DNA from: Verrucomicrobiota bacterium
GTDB taxonomy: Bacteria > Verrucomicrobiota > Verrucomicrobiia > Chthoniobacterales > Chthoniobacteraceae
NCBI GenBank assembly: GCA_009885995.1
Contig: VFJQ01000056.1
Span: 62,001 to 126,000 of the forward strand
Length of the DNA: 64,000 nucleotides
Direction: 5' to 3'
Positions 1-7,017 of the stretch are shown here, one piece after another. A model generated the notes under the pieces. The model ran no database searches and was not told the DNA's origin. It saw only the letters and a list, made by a program, of their open reading frames with translations. Position numbers and translations under genes: made by a program. Within the stretch, counting starts at the first letter, position 1, and each line of letters starts with the position of its first letter.

Positions 1-1
1 C

Positions 2-499
2 GCGGTGGAAGGCGCGGAGGATCAGCGCGAGGCGGGCGCGCTCGCGGTGCTCCAGCGCGGCATACGTGCCGGCGACGTGGTGTGTGGGATCACGGCGAGC
101 GGGCGGACGCCGTTCGTGCTCGGGGCGCTGGAGAAGGCGCGGGCGCTCGGCGCGAGGACGCTGCTGCTGACGTGCAACCCGGCGCGCGAACGCACGGGCT
201 GGGACGCGGAGATCGACCTGCCGACGGGCGCGGAGATCGTGACCGGCTCGACTCGGCTGAAGGCGGGCACGGCGACGAAGGTCGTGCTCAATCTGCTTTC
301 CACCGCTGCGATGGTGCGGCTCGGGCATGTGGCGGGGAACCGGATGATCGATCTCGGCATCTCGAACGAGAAGCTGCGCGACCGCGGCGCGCGGATGGTG
401 GCGGAGGCGCTGGCGATTCCTTACGGCGAGGCGCGGGAGCGATTGGAAGCGGCCGGATGGAGCGTGCGGGCGTGTCTGGAACGCGCGCGAAAACCCTAA
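2..499 (+). CDS. murQ: N-acetylmuramic acid 6-phosphate etherase, C-terminal part
   Basis: MurQ is a cytoplasmic enzyme that removes the lactyl ether from MurNAc-6-phosphate to give GlcNAc-6-phosphate in peptidoglycan recycling. The gene enters from the left edge, so the start is missing; about 165 residues are visible of a family length near 300. Visible signatures are GITASGRTPFV (SIS-fold sugar-phosphate site), TGSTRLKAGTATK and NEKLRDRGARM, all characteristic MurQ segments. It ends at a TAA with no overlap to another gene. Nothing in the visible part looks damaged. The identification rests on motif recognition. Confidence 0.9.
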   Translation, partial: AVEGAEDQREAGALAVLQRGIRAGDVVCGITASGRTPFVLGALEKARALGARTLLLTCNPARERTGWDAEIDLPTGAEIVTGSTRLKAGTATKVVLNLLSTAAMVRLGHVAGNRMIDLGISNEKLRDRGARMVAEALAIPYGEARERLEAAGWSVRACLERARKP

Positions 500-519
500 C
501 CGTCGCGCCTTAACCACCC

Positions 520-537
520 GTGGCGAAATTTCGCCAC
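520..537. promoter_or_regulatory. Perfect 18-bp palindrome downstream of murQ
   Basis: GTGGCGAAATTTCGCCAC reads the same on both strands with no central spacer. There is no following T-run, so it is not a classical terminator. A homodimeric DNA-binding protein site is possible, but no plus-strand gene starts nearby and the facing genes are far away. Function is unknown. Confidence 0.45.
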
Positions 538-697
538 AGCGGTCCGGCGAACGCCGTGCGGTGAGGCGGCGAGGCGGGACCGATGCGAAGAATTTTCCTC
601 TGTGAAATGAAACTTTTCAGCCGACGTGGCACGGGTGGCATCGCCGTTGCTAATGGCCCATCCGTCCACGCAAGTGGGCTTGGGGAACAATCCAAAT

Positions 698-794
698 AGG
701 GGAGCAGCTCGGCCGGAGGGAAACTTCGGCGGATGGACCGGGGGGAACCATCCGCCAACAGGGCCGGCCGAGCTGCGATTCCCCTCCAAGGGGA
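698..794. other. Extended stem-loop element with alternative pairing
   Basis: This 318-bp gap holds no convincing gene but a strongly structured stretch. A 13-bp arm at 704-716 pairs perfectly with 764-776. Outside it AGGGGA (698-703) can pair with TCCCCT (780-785) across a 3-nt bulge. Inside, 728-736 pairs perfectly with 748-756 around an 11-nt loop. TCCCCT (780-785) can instead pair with AGGGGA (789-794), so the outer stem and a small terminal hairpin are mutually exclusive, as in riboswitch or attenuator platforms. The transcribed strand is uncertain: on the minus strand it lies just after the antitoxin stop, on the plus strand it follows murQ. No known RNA family was recognised. Confidence 0.5.
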
Positions 795-817
795 AACGCC
801 GGCCGCAGACCCAGCCG

Positions 818-1093
818 CTAGTTCCGCTCGCCGAGTTCCTTTTCCATCCGCTCGCTGAGCCACTGCTTGATCATGCTCTGGTAGTTCAGGTAGCGGGAGC
901 GGGCGAGGCGCTTGATGCGGGCGAGCATCCGCGGGTCGAAGCGCAGCGTGATCGTCGTGCTCTCGCGCGTGTCGGCCTTGAGCACCGAACTGCTCATCAG
1001 GCGCACTTCGAGCCGCGCGTCGGCCCAGAAAGCGGCCTCCTCTTCCTCCGTGTCGAAATGCGGGATGTCGGACCAGCGGGCGATGACTTTCAT
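818..1093 (-). CDS. CopG-type antitoxin of a BrnT/BrnA-like module
   Basis: A 91-residue protein with an acidic N-terminus (DTEEEEAAFW) followed by a ribbon-helix-helix segment (TTITLRFDPRMLARIKRLA, then YQSMIKQWL). This resembles the CopG antitoxin family (PF12441-like), whose members bind a BrnT-type RNase and the operon promoter. It is the downstream partner of the toxin gene: the toxin TGA and this ATG share one base (TGATG), giving translational coupling and the toxin-first order usual for BrnT/BrnA. Family is assigned from motif pattern and context; binding to the neighbour is inferred. Confidence 0.75.
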   Translation of the reverse strand: MKVIARWSDIPHFDTEEEEAAFWADARLEVRLMSSSVLKADTRESTTITLRFDPRMLARIKRLARSRYLNYQSMIKQWLSERMEKELGERN

Positions 1094-1374
1094 CAGAAGC
1101 TCTGCTCGGAGTTTTTGCGGTCGTAAAACGTCGCTTCCTCGGGCGTCATGTCGCGGGCGAGGATCACGCGGTAGCGTTTCCCGTCGGTCCAGAAGAGCGA
1201 GAAGAGGCCGCGGTCGCCGAGGGTCTTGCCGAGGTTAAAAAAGCGCGCCTTGCTGTCGTCCTCGATGCCCTCGGGGAGCAGGCGCAGGCTGAAGGGATCC
1301 TCGAACGATTCCTCGATCTCCTTCGGCATGACCTTGTGCAGGTCGAATGGGGCGTCGAGCCAATCGAATTCCAT
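1093..1374 (-). CDS. BrnT-like toxin (RelE-fold RNase)
   Basis: A 93-residue protein starting MEFDWLDAPFD and ending in a basic stretch (GKRYRVILARDMTPEEATFY) that matches the C-terminal pattern of BrnT toxins, small RelE-fold ribonucleases that stall translation under stress. The central part is more divergent than typical BrnT. The start at 1374 is chosen because its ATG shares a base with the TAA of the upstream glyoxalase gene (TAATG) and the remaining ORF upstream would run through that gene. The antitoxin follows with a one-base overlap. Toxicity is inferred from family and context. Confidence 0.7.
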   Translation of the reverse strand: MEFDWLDAPFDLHKVMPKEIEESFEDPFSLRLLPEGIEDDSKARFFNLGKTLGDRGLFSLFWTDGKRYRVILARDMTPEEATFYDRKNSEQSF

Positions 1375-1754
1375 TACCGGGCGCGCTGGATCAGCTCGAC
1401 CTCGTAGCCCTCGGGCGCGTCGATAAAGGCGATGATGCTGCCGCTGCCGGTCGGTGTCGGGCCGTCGCTGAGCGGGTAGCCTTTGGCGGCGGCGTGCCTG
1501 GCGAAGGCGTCGATGTCTTCCACCTCGAAGGCCAGGTGCGTGAGGTCCGGGCCGACGATCACCGGGCCGCTCGCCGGGTAGTGGCAAATCTCGATCTCCT
1601 CCTCGCTGCCGGGCGCCTTGAAGAACACCAGCGTCGAGCCGCGCGGCGACACCGAGCGGCGCGTCTCCTCGAGGCCGAGCACGTCTTTGTAGAAGGACGC
1701 GGTGCGGTCGAGATCGGCGACGCGGTAGCGGGTGTGGAGGAGCCGTTTGACCAT
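1374..1754 (-). CDS. gloA: Lactoylglutathione lyase / glyoxalase I family protein
   Basis: A 126-residue single-domain VOC protein, the usual GloA size. GloA isomerises the methylglyoxal-thiol hemithioacetal to a lactoyl-thioester. The four metal ligands of GloA can be placed: H7 (LLHTRYRV), E55, H73 (LTHLAFEV) and E120 (GYEVELIQ). It is the first gene of a three-gene minus-strand operon with the toxin and antitoxin, all joined by one-base stop/start overlaps. No strong ribosome-binding site precedes the ATG. It diverges from xylB. A different VOC thiol-conjugating activity cannot be excluded. Confidence 0.8.
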   Translation of the reverse strand: MVKRLLHTRYRVADLDRTASFYKDVLGLEETRRSVSPRGSTLVFFKAPGSEEEIEICHYPASGPVIVGPDLTHLAFEVEDIDAFARHAAAKGYPLSDGPTPTGSGSIIAFIDAPEGYEVELIQRAR

Positions 1755-1812
1755 CGGGAGGCGTGAAGATTTTCGGTTTTGTTTTCTGCGCCGGCGCCTA
1801 GCCTGCGCGCCC

Positions 1813-1829
1813 GGTCTCTACCTGAGACC
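1813..1829. promoter_or_regulatory. Inverted repeat between divergent glyoxalase and xylB genes
   Basis: GGTCTC, a 5-nt spacer, then GAGACC lies 26 bp before the xylB ATG in the divergent intergenic region, a suitable position for an operator. No regulator gene is adjacent, so this is only a candidate. The CTGAGA inside it resembles a TPP-riboswitch box, but the rest of that motif is absent. Confidence 0.35.
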
Positions 1830-1854
1830 CCATCAAAACCAACTTCATATTTCG

Positions 1855-3357
1855 ATGATCGCGCTCGGCATCGACAGCGGCACCCAATCGACCAAGACCA
1901 TCGCCCTCGACATCGAGAGCGGGGAAATCCTCGCCTCGGCTTCGGAGAGCTACGGCTTCATCGAAGGGCTGCCGCCTGGCCACATCGAGCAAGAGCCGCA
2001 GGTGTGGATCGACGCCGTCGATGCCACCGTGCGCGAGGTCTTGAAGAAGCTCGGCAAGCGCAAGGACGACGTGAAAGCCATCGGCGTGAGCGGGCAGCAG
2101 CACGGCTTCGTGGCGCTGGACAAAAAGAACAAGCCGATCCGCCCCGCGAAGCTCTGGTGCGACACCTCGACGGTCGATCAGTGCAAGCAGTTCGAGACCG
2201 AGTTCGGCGGCGCCGAAGGCCTCATCGAGCTGGCGGGCAATGCCATCCTCCCCGGCTACACCGCGCCGAAGATCCTCTGGCTGAAACAGAATGAGCCGAA
2301 GCATTTCAAGGCGCTCGAGACCGTCATGCTCCCGCACGACTACATCAATTTCTTCCTCTGCGGCGAACGCGGCATGGAATACGGCGACGCGAGCGGCACC
2401 GGCCTGCTCGACATCCGCGAAAAGAAATGGTGCGAGCCGCTCATCGACTTCATCGACTCCGACCTCTCCGAGGCACTGCCGCCGCTCGCCAGCTCCCGGC
2501 GCGCGCTCGGGCTGCTGCGGCAGAATCTCCGCGGCGAATGGGGCCTCACCAAAGGCGACGTGACCGTCAGCGCCGGCGGCGGCGACAATATGATGGGCGC
2601 CATCGGCACCGGCAACGTGCAGGCCGGCTCCGTCACCGTCTCGCTCGGCACCAGCGGCACCGTTTATGCCTTCAGCACCGAGCCCGTCGTCGATCCGCAG
2701 GGCGAAGTCGCCTCCTTCTGCGACTCGACCGATCGCTGGATGCCCCTCGTCTGCACGATGAATGTCACCGTCGCCACCGAGCAGGTGCGCAAGCTCTTCG
2801 GCTGGTCGCTCGAGCAGCTCGAAATGAACGTCGCCCACGCCCCCGCCGGCGCGGCAGGCCTCGTCTTCCTCCCCTACCTCAATGGCGAGCGCACCCCGAA
2901 CCTCCCCGCCGGCACCGGTTGCTTCCACGGGCTCACGACCGAAAACATGGCCCCCGGCACCATGGCCCGCTCCGTGATGGAAGGCTCCACGCTCGGCCTC
3001 GCCTACGGGCTGAACCGCTTCCGCGAACTCGGCATCGTCCCCACCGAAATCCGCCTCACCGGCGGCGGCAGCAAGAGCCCCTCGTGGCGGCAAATGTGCG
3101 CCGACATCTTCGGCGTGCCGACCGTCGGCCTCGTCGGCTCCGAAGGGGCCGCGCTCGGCGCCGCCATCCAGGGCGCCTACGCGTGCATGGTCGCCAATGG
3201 CCATCAGGCCACCTTCCGCGACCTTTGTGCAAAGATCGTGCAACTTGATGAGGACACCCGTTGCGAGCCCGAGACCGACCACCGAGAAGTCTATACCCAA
3301 GCCCTCACCCGGCAGGGCGATCTCACTCGCCGACTCCACGCCTCGGGTTATCTTTAA
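1855..3357 (+). CDS. xylB: Xylulokinase
   Basis: A 500-residue FGGY-family carbohydrate kinase that phosphorylates D-xylulose to xylulose-5-phosphate for the pentose phosphate pathway. The N-terminal ATPase lobe begins GIDSGTQSTK (phosphate-binding loop); SGQQHG, LPHDYINFFLCG, GDASGTGLLD and LGTSGTVYA follow, and the C-terminal lobe has GGGSKSPSW and GSEGAALGAA. SGQQHG and the overall length fit xylulokinase rather than glycerol kinase. The ATG at 1855 starts exactly at the conserved N-terminus; the longer frame upstream runs into the divergent glyoxalase promoter region. No xylose isomerase is next to it. Confidence 0.9.
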   Translation: MIALGIDSGTQSTKTIALDIESGEILASASESYGFIEGLPPGHIEQEPQVWIDAVDATVREVLKKLGKRKDDVKAIGVSGQQHGFVALDKKNKPIRPAKLWCDTSTVDQCKQFETEFGGAEGLIELAGNAILPGYTAPKILWLKQNEPKHFKALETVMLPHDYINFFLCGERGMEYGDASGTGLLDIREKKWCEPLIDFIDSDLSEALPPLASSRRALGLLRQNLRGEWGLTKGDVTVSAGGGDNMMGAIGTGNVQAGSVTVSLGTSGTVYAFSTEPVVDPQGEVASFCDSTDRWMPLVCTMNVTVATEQVRKLFGWSLEQLEMNVAHAPAGAAGLVFLPYLNGERTPNLPAGTGCFHGLTTENMAPGTMARSVMEGSTLGLAYGLNRFRELGIVPTEIRLTGGGSKSPSWRQMCADIFGVPTVGLVGSEGAALGAAIQGAYACMVANGHQATFRDLCAKIVQLDEDTRCEPETDHREVYTQALTRQGDLTRRLHASGYL

Positions 3358-3375
3358 AAACATTCTCGCATCGCC

Positions 3376-4089
3376 ATGAACAACAACCGTCCGCTCCTCA
3401 TCCTCGCCGTCGTCGTGCTCACCATCGTCGGCGGCACCTTCTGGTTCCTGAGCACCAGCAAAGTCCCCGTCCTCGAGACCGCCACCAAGCCCGCCGACAT
3501 CCACATCCCCGTCGGCCCGCAGGTCGATCGCCCGGCGCCGAGCACCGCCCCGGCAGTGCCGAAGAAGACCGAAACCGCCAGCCTCCAGCCGCCCAAACCC
3601 GCCGGCACCCCGCGTCCGCTCGCCGAGTGGGAGCTGCGCGTCGATGAAGTCCTCCGCTCCAGCGCCGACGAAAGGCAGACCGCCAAGATCCTCATCAACA
3701 TGCTCCCGACCCTCCCGCCCGAAGGCCAGGAGGAAGCCGCCCAGCACATCTCCAATCTCGTCCTCGACGAAGACTACCGGGACGTGCTTCCGCTCGTGAA
3801 GAACCCCAACCTGCCCGAGGAAGTCCTCGACGTCTTCGTCACCGACCTGATGAACCGCGACGACGCCACCAAGCTCCCCGCCCTGCTCGAGATCGCCAAG
3901 ATCTCCAACCACCCGCACCACGAGGAAGCCCTCACCGACCTCGAGATCTTCCTCGACGAGGATTTCGGCAACGACTTCGGCCGCTGGCAGACCGCGCTGA
4001 CGACCTACCTCAAGAAACAAGCCGCCGAGGAAGCCGAGGCGAATGCCGCCGTCCCGCCACCGCTGCCGGGCGCGACGCAGAAGCAGTAA
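3376..4089 (+). CDS. Membrane-anchored protein of unknown function
   Basis: A 237-residue protein with one hydrophobic segment at about residues 7-27, a proline-rich linker (about 40-80) and an acidic, helix-rich C-terminal domain ending in a proline stretch. The topology suggests an N-terminal anchor with a periplasmic helical domain. It starts 18 bp after xylB in the same direction and may be cotranscribed, but nothing ties it to sugar metabolism. I do not recognise the family. Confidence 0.7.
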   Translation: MNNNRPLLILAVVVLTIVGGTFWFLSTSKVPVLETATKPADIHIPVGPQVDRPAPSTAPAVPKKTETASLQPPKPAGTPRPLAEWELRVDEVLRSSADERQTAKILINMLPTLPPEGQEEAAQHISNLVLDEDYRDVLPLVKNPNLPEEVLDVFVTDLMNRDDATKLPALLEIAKISNHPHHEEALTDLEIFLDEDFGNDFGRWQTALTTYLKKQAAEEAEANAAVPPPLPGATQKQ

Positions 4090-4098
4090 AACAAGGCG

Positions 4099-4241
4099 AT
4101 CCGCAGATTACGCAAGATGGGCGCAGATTTTAACGCAGAGGCGCGGAGGACGCTGAGGGACGCTGAGGGCAAGACGGAGAAACCAAAAGTATCCTCTGCG
4201 TTCCTCTGTGATCTCCGCGCCTCTGCGTTAAATCTGCGGAT
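4099..4241. repeat. Family A inverted-repeat element, copy 1
   Basis: Two nested inverted pairs: ATCCGCAGATT (4099-4109) with AATCTGCGGAT (4231-4241), and TTTAACGCAGAGGCGCGGAG with its near-complement at about 4211-4232. The inner arms share the core TTTAACGCAGAGGCGC with the copies at 4833 and 6828. The right end is only 12 bp before the ubiX start, so a transcript from upstream would carry it as a 5' hairpin. No coding capacity. Confidence 0.8.
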
Positions 4242-4253
4242 AGAATCTCCGCG

Positions 4254-4805
4254 ATGAAGCTCGTCCTCGCCGGCACCGGCGCCAGCGGCGCGATCTACCT
4301 CCAGCGCCTGCTCGAGCAGATCGATTGCGCCGCGCATGAGGTCCACCTCGTCTTGAGCGCCTACGCGCGGCAAGTCATCGCCGAAGAACTCGGCGGCGAG
4401 CTGCTCATCCCCGAAGGCGTCCACGTCCACGGCGACAAGACCATGAACGTCCCCTTCGTCAGCGGCAGCACGCGCTTCGATGCCATGGTCATCTGCCCCT
4501 GCACGATGGGCACCCTCGCGCGCATCGCCGCCGGCACCGCCGAATCGACCATCCTCCGCGCCGCCGACGTGTTCTTGAAAGAGCGCCGCCGGCTCATCCT
4601 CGTCCCGCGCGAGACGCCGTGGAATCTCATCCACGCCCGCAACGTCTGCACCCTCATGGAAGCCGGCGCCATCATGCTCCCCGCCAGCCCGCATTTCTAC
4701 GGCCGCCCGCAGACGATCGAAGCCGTCGCCGACACCGTCGTCGCGCGCATCCTCGACCAGCTCGATCTCCCCGTGCCCGACGCCTTCCGCTGGCAGGAGG
4801 AATGA
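4254..4805 (+). CDS. ubiX: Flavin prenyltransferase UbiX
   Basis: UbiX joins dimethylallyl phosphate to FMN to make prenyl-FMN, the cofactor of UbiD-type decarboxylases. The 183-residue length is typical. The N-terminal flavin loop GTGASGAIY (residues 7-15), the CPCTMGTLARIAAG segment and the LVPRETPWN motif are all present and diagnostic. No ubiD gene is visible nearby. The ATG follows a family A repeat by 12 bp with no clear Shine-Dalgarno sequence. The gene is intact. Confidence 0.93.
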   Translation: MKLVLAGTGASGAIYLQRLLEQIDCAAHEVHLVLSAYARQVIAEELGGELLIPEGVHVHGDKTMNVPFVSGSTRFDAMVICPCTMGTLARIAAGTAESTILRAADVFLKERRRLILVPRETPWNLIHARNVCTLMEAGAIMLPASPHFYGRPQTIEAVADTVVARILDQLDLPVPDAFRWQEE

Positions 4806-4832
4806 GCGGCGTCCAGACTGCGAGGATGCATG

Positions 4833-4934
4833 TTTTAACGCAGAGACGCAGAGGGCGCAGAGATGCGCAGAGGTTCGCTGCTTTCCAAAAATCCCTCTGC
4901 GCCCCTCTGCGCCCTCTGCGCCTCTGCGTTAAAA
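4833..4934. repeat. Family A inverted-repeat element, copy 2
   Basis: Left arm TTTTAACGCAGAGACGCAGA continues with GGGCGCAGAG; the right arm ends CTCTGCGCCTCTGCGTTAAAA. The two arms are near-perfect reverse complements around a short centre that includes TTCGCTGCTTTCC. It fills the gap between ubiX and the acyltransferase. No coding capacity. Confidence 0.85.
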
Positions 4935-4974
4935 ATAGCCGCCCCGCATCGGACCCGCCCCCATCCGCAGACCG

Positions 4975-5604
4975 ATGACCCCGCGCCAGGCCACCCTCCT
5001 CTCCCACGTCGGCGCCGCGATCGTCCGCGCCGTCGTCGCCACGCTGCGCGTGCGCATCACCGACCACGCCGGCGTGCTCGCCCCCGACGCCGCGCCGGTC
5101 ATCTGGATCTTCTGGCACAATCGCCTCTTCATCATGCCGCACTTCTACCGGCGCGCCTTCGGCGAGCGACCCGGCGCCGCCCTCACCAGCGCGAGCAAGG
5201 ACGGCGAAATCGTCGCCGCCTTCCTCGCCCGCTTCCGCTTCCACGCCGTGCGCGGTTCGAGCTCCCGCCGCGGCGTCGCCGCGCTCATCGAGCTCATCCG
5301 CCTCGCCCGCGACGGCTACAACATCGGCATCACCCCCGACGGCCCGCGCGGCCCCCGCTACACGCTCAACCCCGGCGCCATCACCCTCGCCCAGAAGACC
5401 GGCGCCGCCCTCTGCCCCGTCCGCGTCCACTACGCGAGCGCCTGGCGGCTCAAGAGCTGGGACGGTTTCATGATCCCGAAGCCCTTTTCGCGGGTCGAGA
5501 TCGTCATCCAGCCCTTGGAAACCGTCGCCGCCACGGACAGCGAAGCCGCCTTCGAGGCCGAGCGCGCCCGGATCGAGGCCGTCCTCCGCTGCGAGCAGGA
5601 GTAG
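4975..5604 (+). CDS. DUF374-type lysophospholipid acyltransferase
   Basis: A 209-residue protein of the DUF374 group, relatives of LpxL/PlsC acyltransferases acting on lipid A-like or glycerolipid acceptors at the inner membrane. Visible signatures in order are IFWHNRLFIMPHF, SASKDGEIVA, RGSSSRRGVAAL and ITPDGPRGPRY, with the substrate-binding TPDGPRGP block highly conserved. The N-terminal 25 residues are moderately hydrophobic. It lies downstream of ubiX, separated by a family A repeat. The acyl acceptor cannot be determined from sequence. Confidence 0.85.
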   Translation: MTPRQATLLSHVGAAIVRAVVATLRVRITDHAGVLAPDAAPVIWIFWHNRLFIMPHFYRRAFGERPGAALTSASKDGEIVAAFLARFRFHAVRGSSSRRGVAALIELIRLARDGYNIGITPDGPRGPRYTLNPGAITLAQKTGAALCPVRVHYASAWRLKSWDGFMIPKPFSRVEIVIQPLETVAATDSEAAFEAERARIEAVLRCEQE

Positions 5605-5876
5605 GGCGGCTGCACGGGGCGACCGGGCGGCTGCACGGCTCGCCCGGACGATCCCGTCACCCCGTGCAGACGCCCGGTCGGGGCAAAAAGGTCTCCGCTG
5701 AGCCCACGCAGACGCCCGGCGGGGCCACGCAGACGCCCGGTGAGGCCATGCAGACGCCCGGCGGGGCCACGCAGACGCCCGGCGTGGCCATGCAGACGCC
5801 CAGCGGGGCCATGCAGACGCCCGGCGGGGCCACGCAGACGCCCGGCAGGGCCATGCAGACGCCCGGCAAAGTCGTT
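5604..5876. repeat. 21-bp tandem array with an inverted leading pair
   Basis: CAGACGCCCGGCGGGGCCAYG repeats with a strict 21-bp period from 5667 to about 5876; CAGACGCCC occurs at 5667, 5709, 5730, 5751, 5772, 5793, 5814, 5835 and 5856, with one decayed unit at 5688. Just before it GGGCGGCTGCACGG occurs twice 21 bp apart (5604, 5625) and is the reverse complement of the same unit, so the array begins with two inverted copies. It lies between the convergent acyltransferase and yebC genes. The rest of this 400-bp gap (5877-6004) shows nothing else. The open frames through it are a by-product of stop-free units. Confidence 0.9.
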
Positions 5877-6004
5877 ACCGGGTTTGTTCCACGCTTCTGG
5901 AGTCCGACGCCCATCACAGAGAAGGCTCCAAAACGTTCCACGGCCCCGGCCCCGCGGCGGGCCGGGCTGTCCCCGCTCGCGCCGGCTTCCTTCGAGGTGC
6001 GCCG

Positions 6005-6778
6005 CTACTTCACCGCCGCCCAGACCCGATGCACATCATCGTGGTCGTCCAGCGACTGTAGAAATTCGCCCACTTCCGCCATCTGCTCCTCGGTCAGGGT
6101 CGGGAAACTCTTCGGGACATAGCCCAGCTCGCTCGTCACCACCGTCCACCCATTCGCCGCGAGCCACTTCGAGACCGCCGCCGTCTGCGTGCGCTCGGCG
6201 ATGAACCGCGCCCCGGTCGCCTCCGCCGGGATGTCGTCATTCTGCGCGTGCGTGAGCGGCTCGACTTCATTCGCCCCGGCCTCGATCGCCGCCTCTTCGA
6301 TGTCGATGGTAGGGACGGCTGTCTCAGCCGTCCGCGGACCGCTGGGGACAGCGGTCCCTACCTGATACGCCTCGACCAGCCCGACGTGCTCGAAGAGAAA
6401 CTTATTGCTCCCCGGCCCGCCGAGTTGCCCGCGTTTGAAAAGCACGCGCAGCTCCGGCGCCGTGCGGTTCTGGTTGTCCGTGAGCACCTCGACGATCAGC
6501 GGCACTTTGTGCGGCGCGTAACCCTCGAAGACGATGTGCTCCATCACCATCTTGTCGTCGCCGACCCCCGCGCCCTTGTTGATCGCCCGCTGGATCACAT
6601 CCCGCGAGACCGACTCGCGGCGCGCCTTTTCGCAGGCGGCAAAGAGCCGCGCATTGCCCGCCGGGTCCGGCCCGCCGAGCTTCGCGGCGACGGCGATTTC
6701 TTTCACGAGCTTGCTCGTGGCGGCGGCTTTTCTGGATGAATTGACCTCGCGTTTCGCGAGGAGCCATTGGCGTCCCAT
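6005..6778 (-). CDS. yebC: YebC/TACO1 family protein carrying an in-frame palindrome
   Basis: YebC-family proteins act as translation factors relieving ribosome stalling, or as DNA-binding regulators. The start at 6778 gives the conserved N-terminus MGRQWLLAKREVNSSRKAA; an upstream extension is not conserved. Further signatures are LGGPDPAGNARL, EGYAPHKVPLIVEVLTDNQN and LGGPGSNKF. The length of 257 residues exceeds the usual ~240, explained by about 19 extra residues (139-157, including GTAVPSGPRTAETAVPT) encoded by the palindrome at 6308-6362. The frame is kept and the downstream region (IDIEEAAIEAGA) resumes the family pattern, so the protein is probably functional. Confidence 0.9.
   Translation of the reverse strand: MGRQWLLAKREVNSSRKAAATSKLVKEIAVAAKLGGPDPAGNARLFAACEKARRESVSRDVIQRAINKGAGVGDDKMVMEHIVFEGYAPHKVPLIVEVLTDNQNRTAPELRVLFKRGQLGGPGSNKFLFEHVGLVEAYQVGTAVPSGPRTAETAVPTIDIEEAAIEAGANEVEPLTHAQNDDIPAEATGARFIAERTQTAAVSKWLAANGWTVVTSELGYVPKSFPTLTEEQMAEVGEFLQSLDDHDDVHRVWAAVK
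6308..6362. repeat. REPIN-like palindrome inserted inside yebC
   Basis: GGTAGGGAC at 6308-6316 pairs with GTCCCTACC at 6354-6362. Within, GGACGGCTG/CAGCCGTCC and GGACCGCTG/CAGCGGTCC each form a hairpin, so the element is two REP-type hairpins in opposite orientation. It adds GTAVPSGPRTAETAVPT to YebC between two conserved blocks. Its sequence differs from the RAYT-associated REPINs near 46.4 and 46.9 kb. Confidence 0.85.
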
Positions 6779-6827
6779 AGGGCGCGCACAGAAGCAGCCG
6801 CCGCCGGAGCGCGCAAGCCCGCGGATT

Positions 6828-6953
6828 TTCAACGCAGAGGCGCAGAGGGCGCGGAGAGATCGCAGAGTGGAGATCTGCGGGCACCGAAGGGTTCGCTATG
6901 TCCGGACCAAAGAACTCTGCGTTCCTCCGTGCCCTCTGCGCCTCTGCGTTGAA
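6828..6953. repeat. Family A inverted-repeat element, copy 3
   Basis: TTCAACGCAGAGGCGCAGAG at the left pairs with CTCTGCGCCTCTGCGTTGAA at the right; the centre is unrelated to the other copies. It lies between the divergent yebC and HD-nuclease genes and may carry part of their upstream regions. The remaining sequence of this gap shows no other clear signal. Confidence 0.85.
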
Positions 6954-7017
6954 GTTTCGGCGCCCCACGTTTTCCCGCTCGACTTCGCCGTGCGCTTTCG
7001 CGTTCACCTTCCCGCCC

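Noticed and set aside
1821..1830. TPP riboswitch box (CTGAGA) before xylB
   Set aside because: The paired conserved boxes and stems of a TPP riboswitch are absent; the motif is part of a simple inverted repeat.
1798..4020. Long antisense open frame opposite xylB
   Set aside because: Typical GC-rich shadow frame without domains; xylB on the other strand has all family motifs.
5667..5876. CRISPR-like array
   Set aside because: Units are contiguous 21-bp copies with no spacers and no cas genes nearby.
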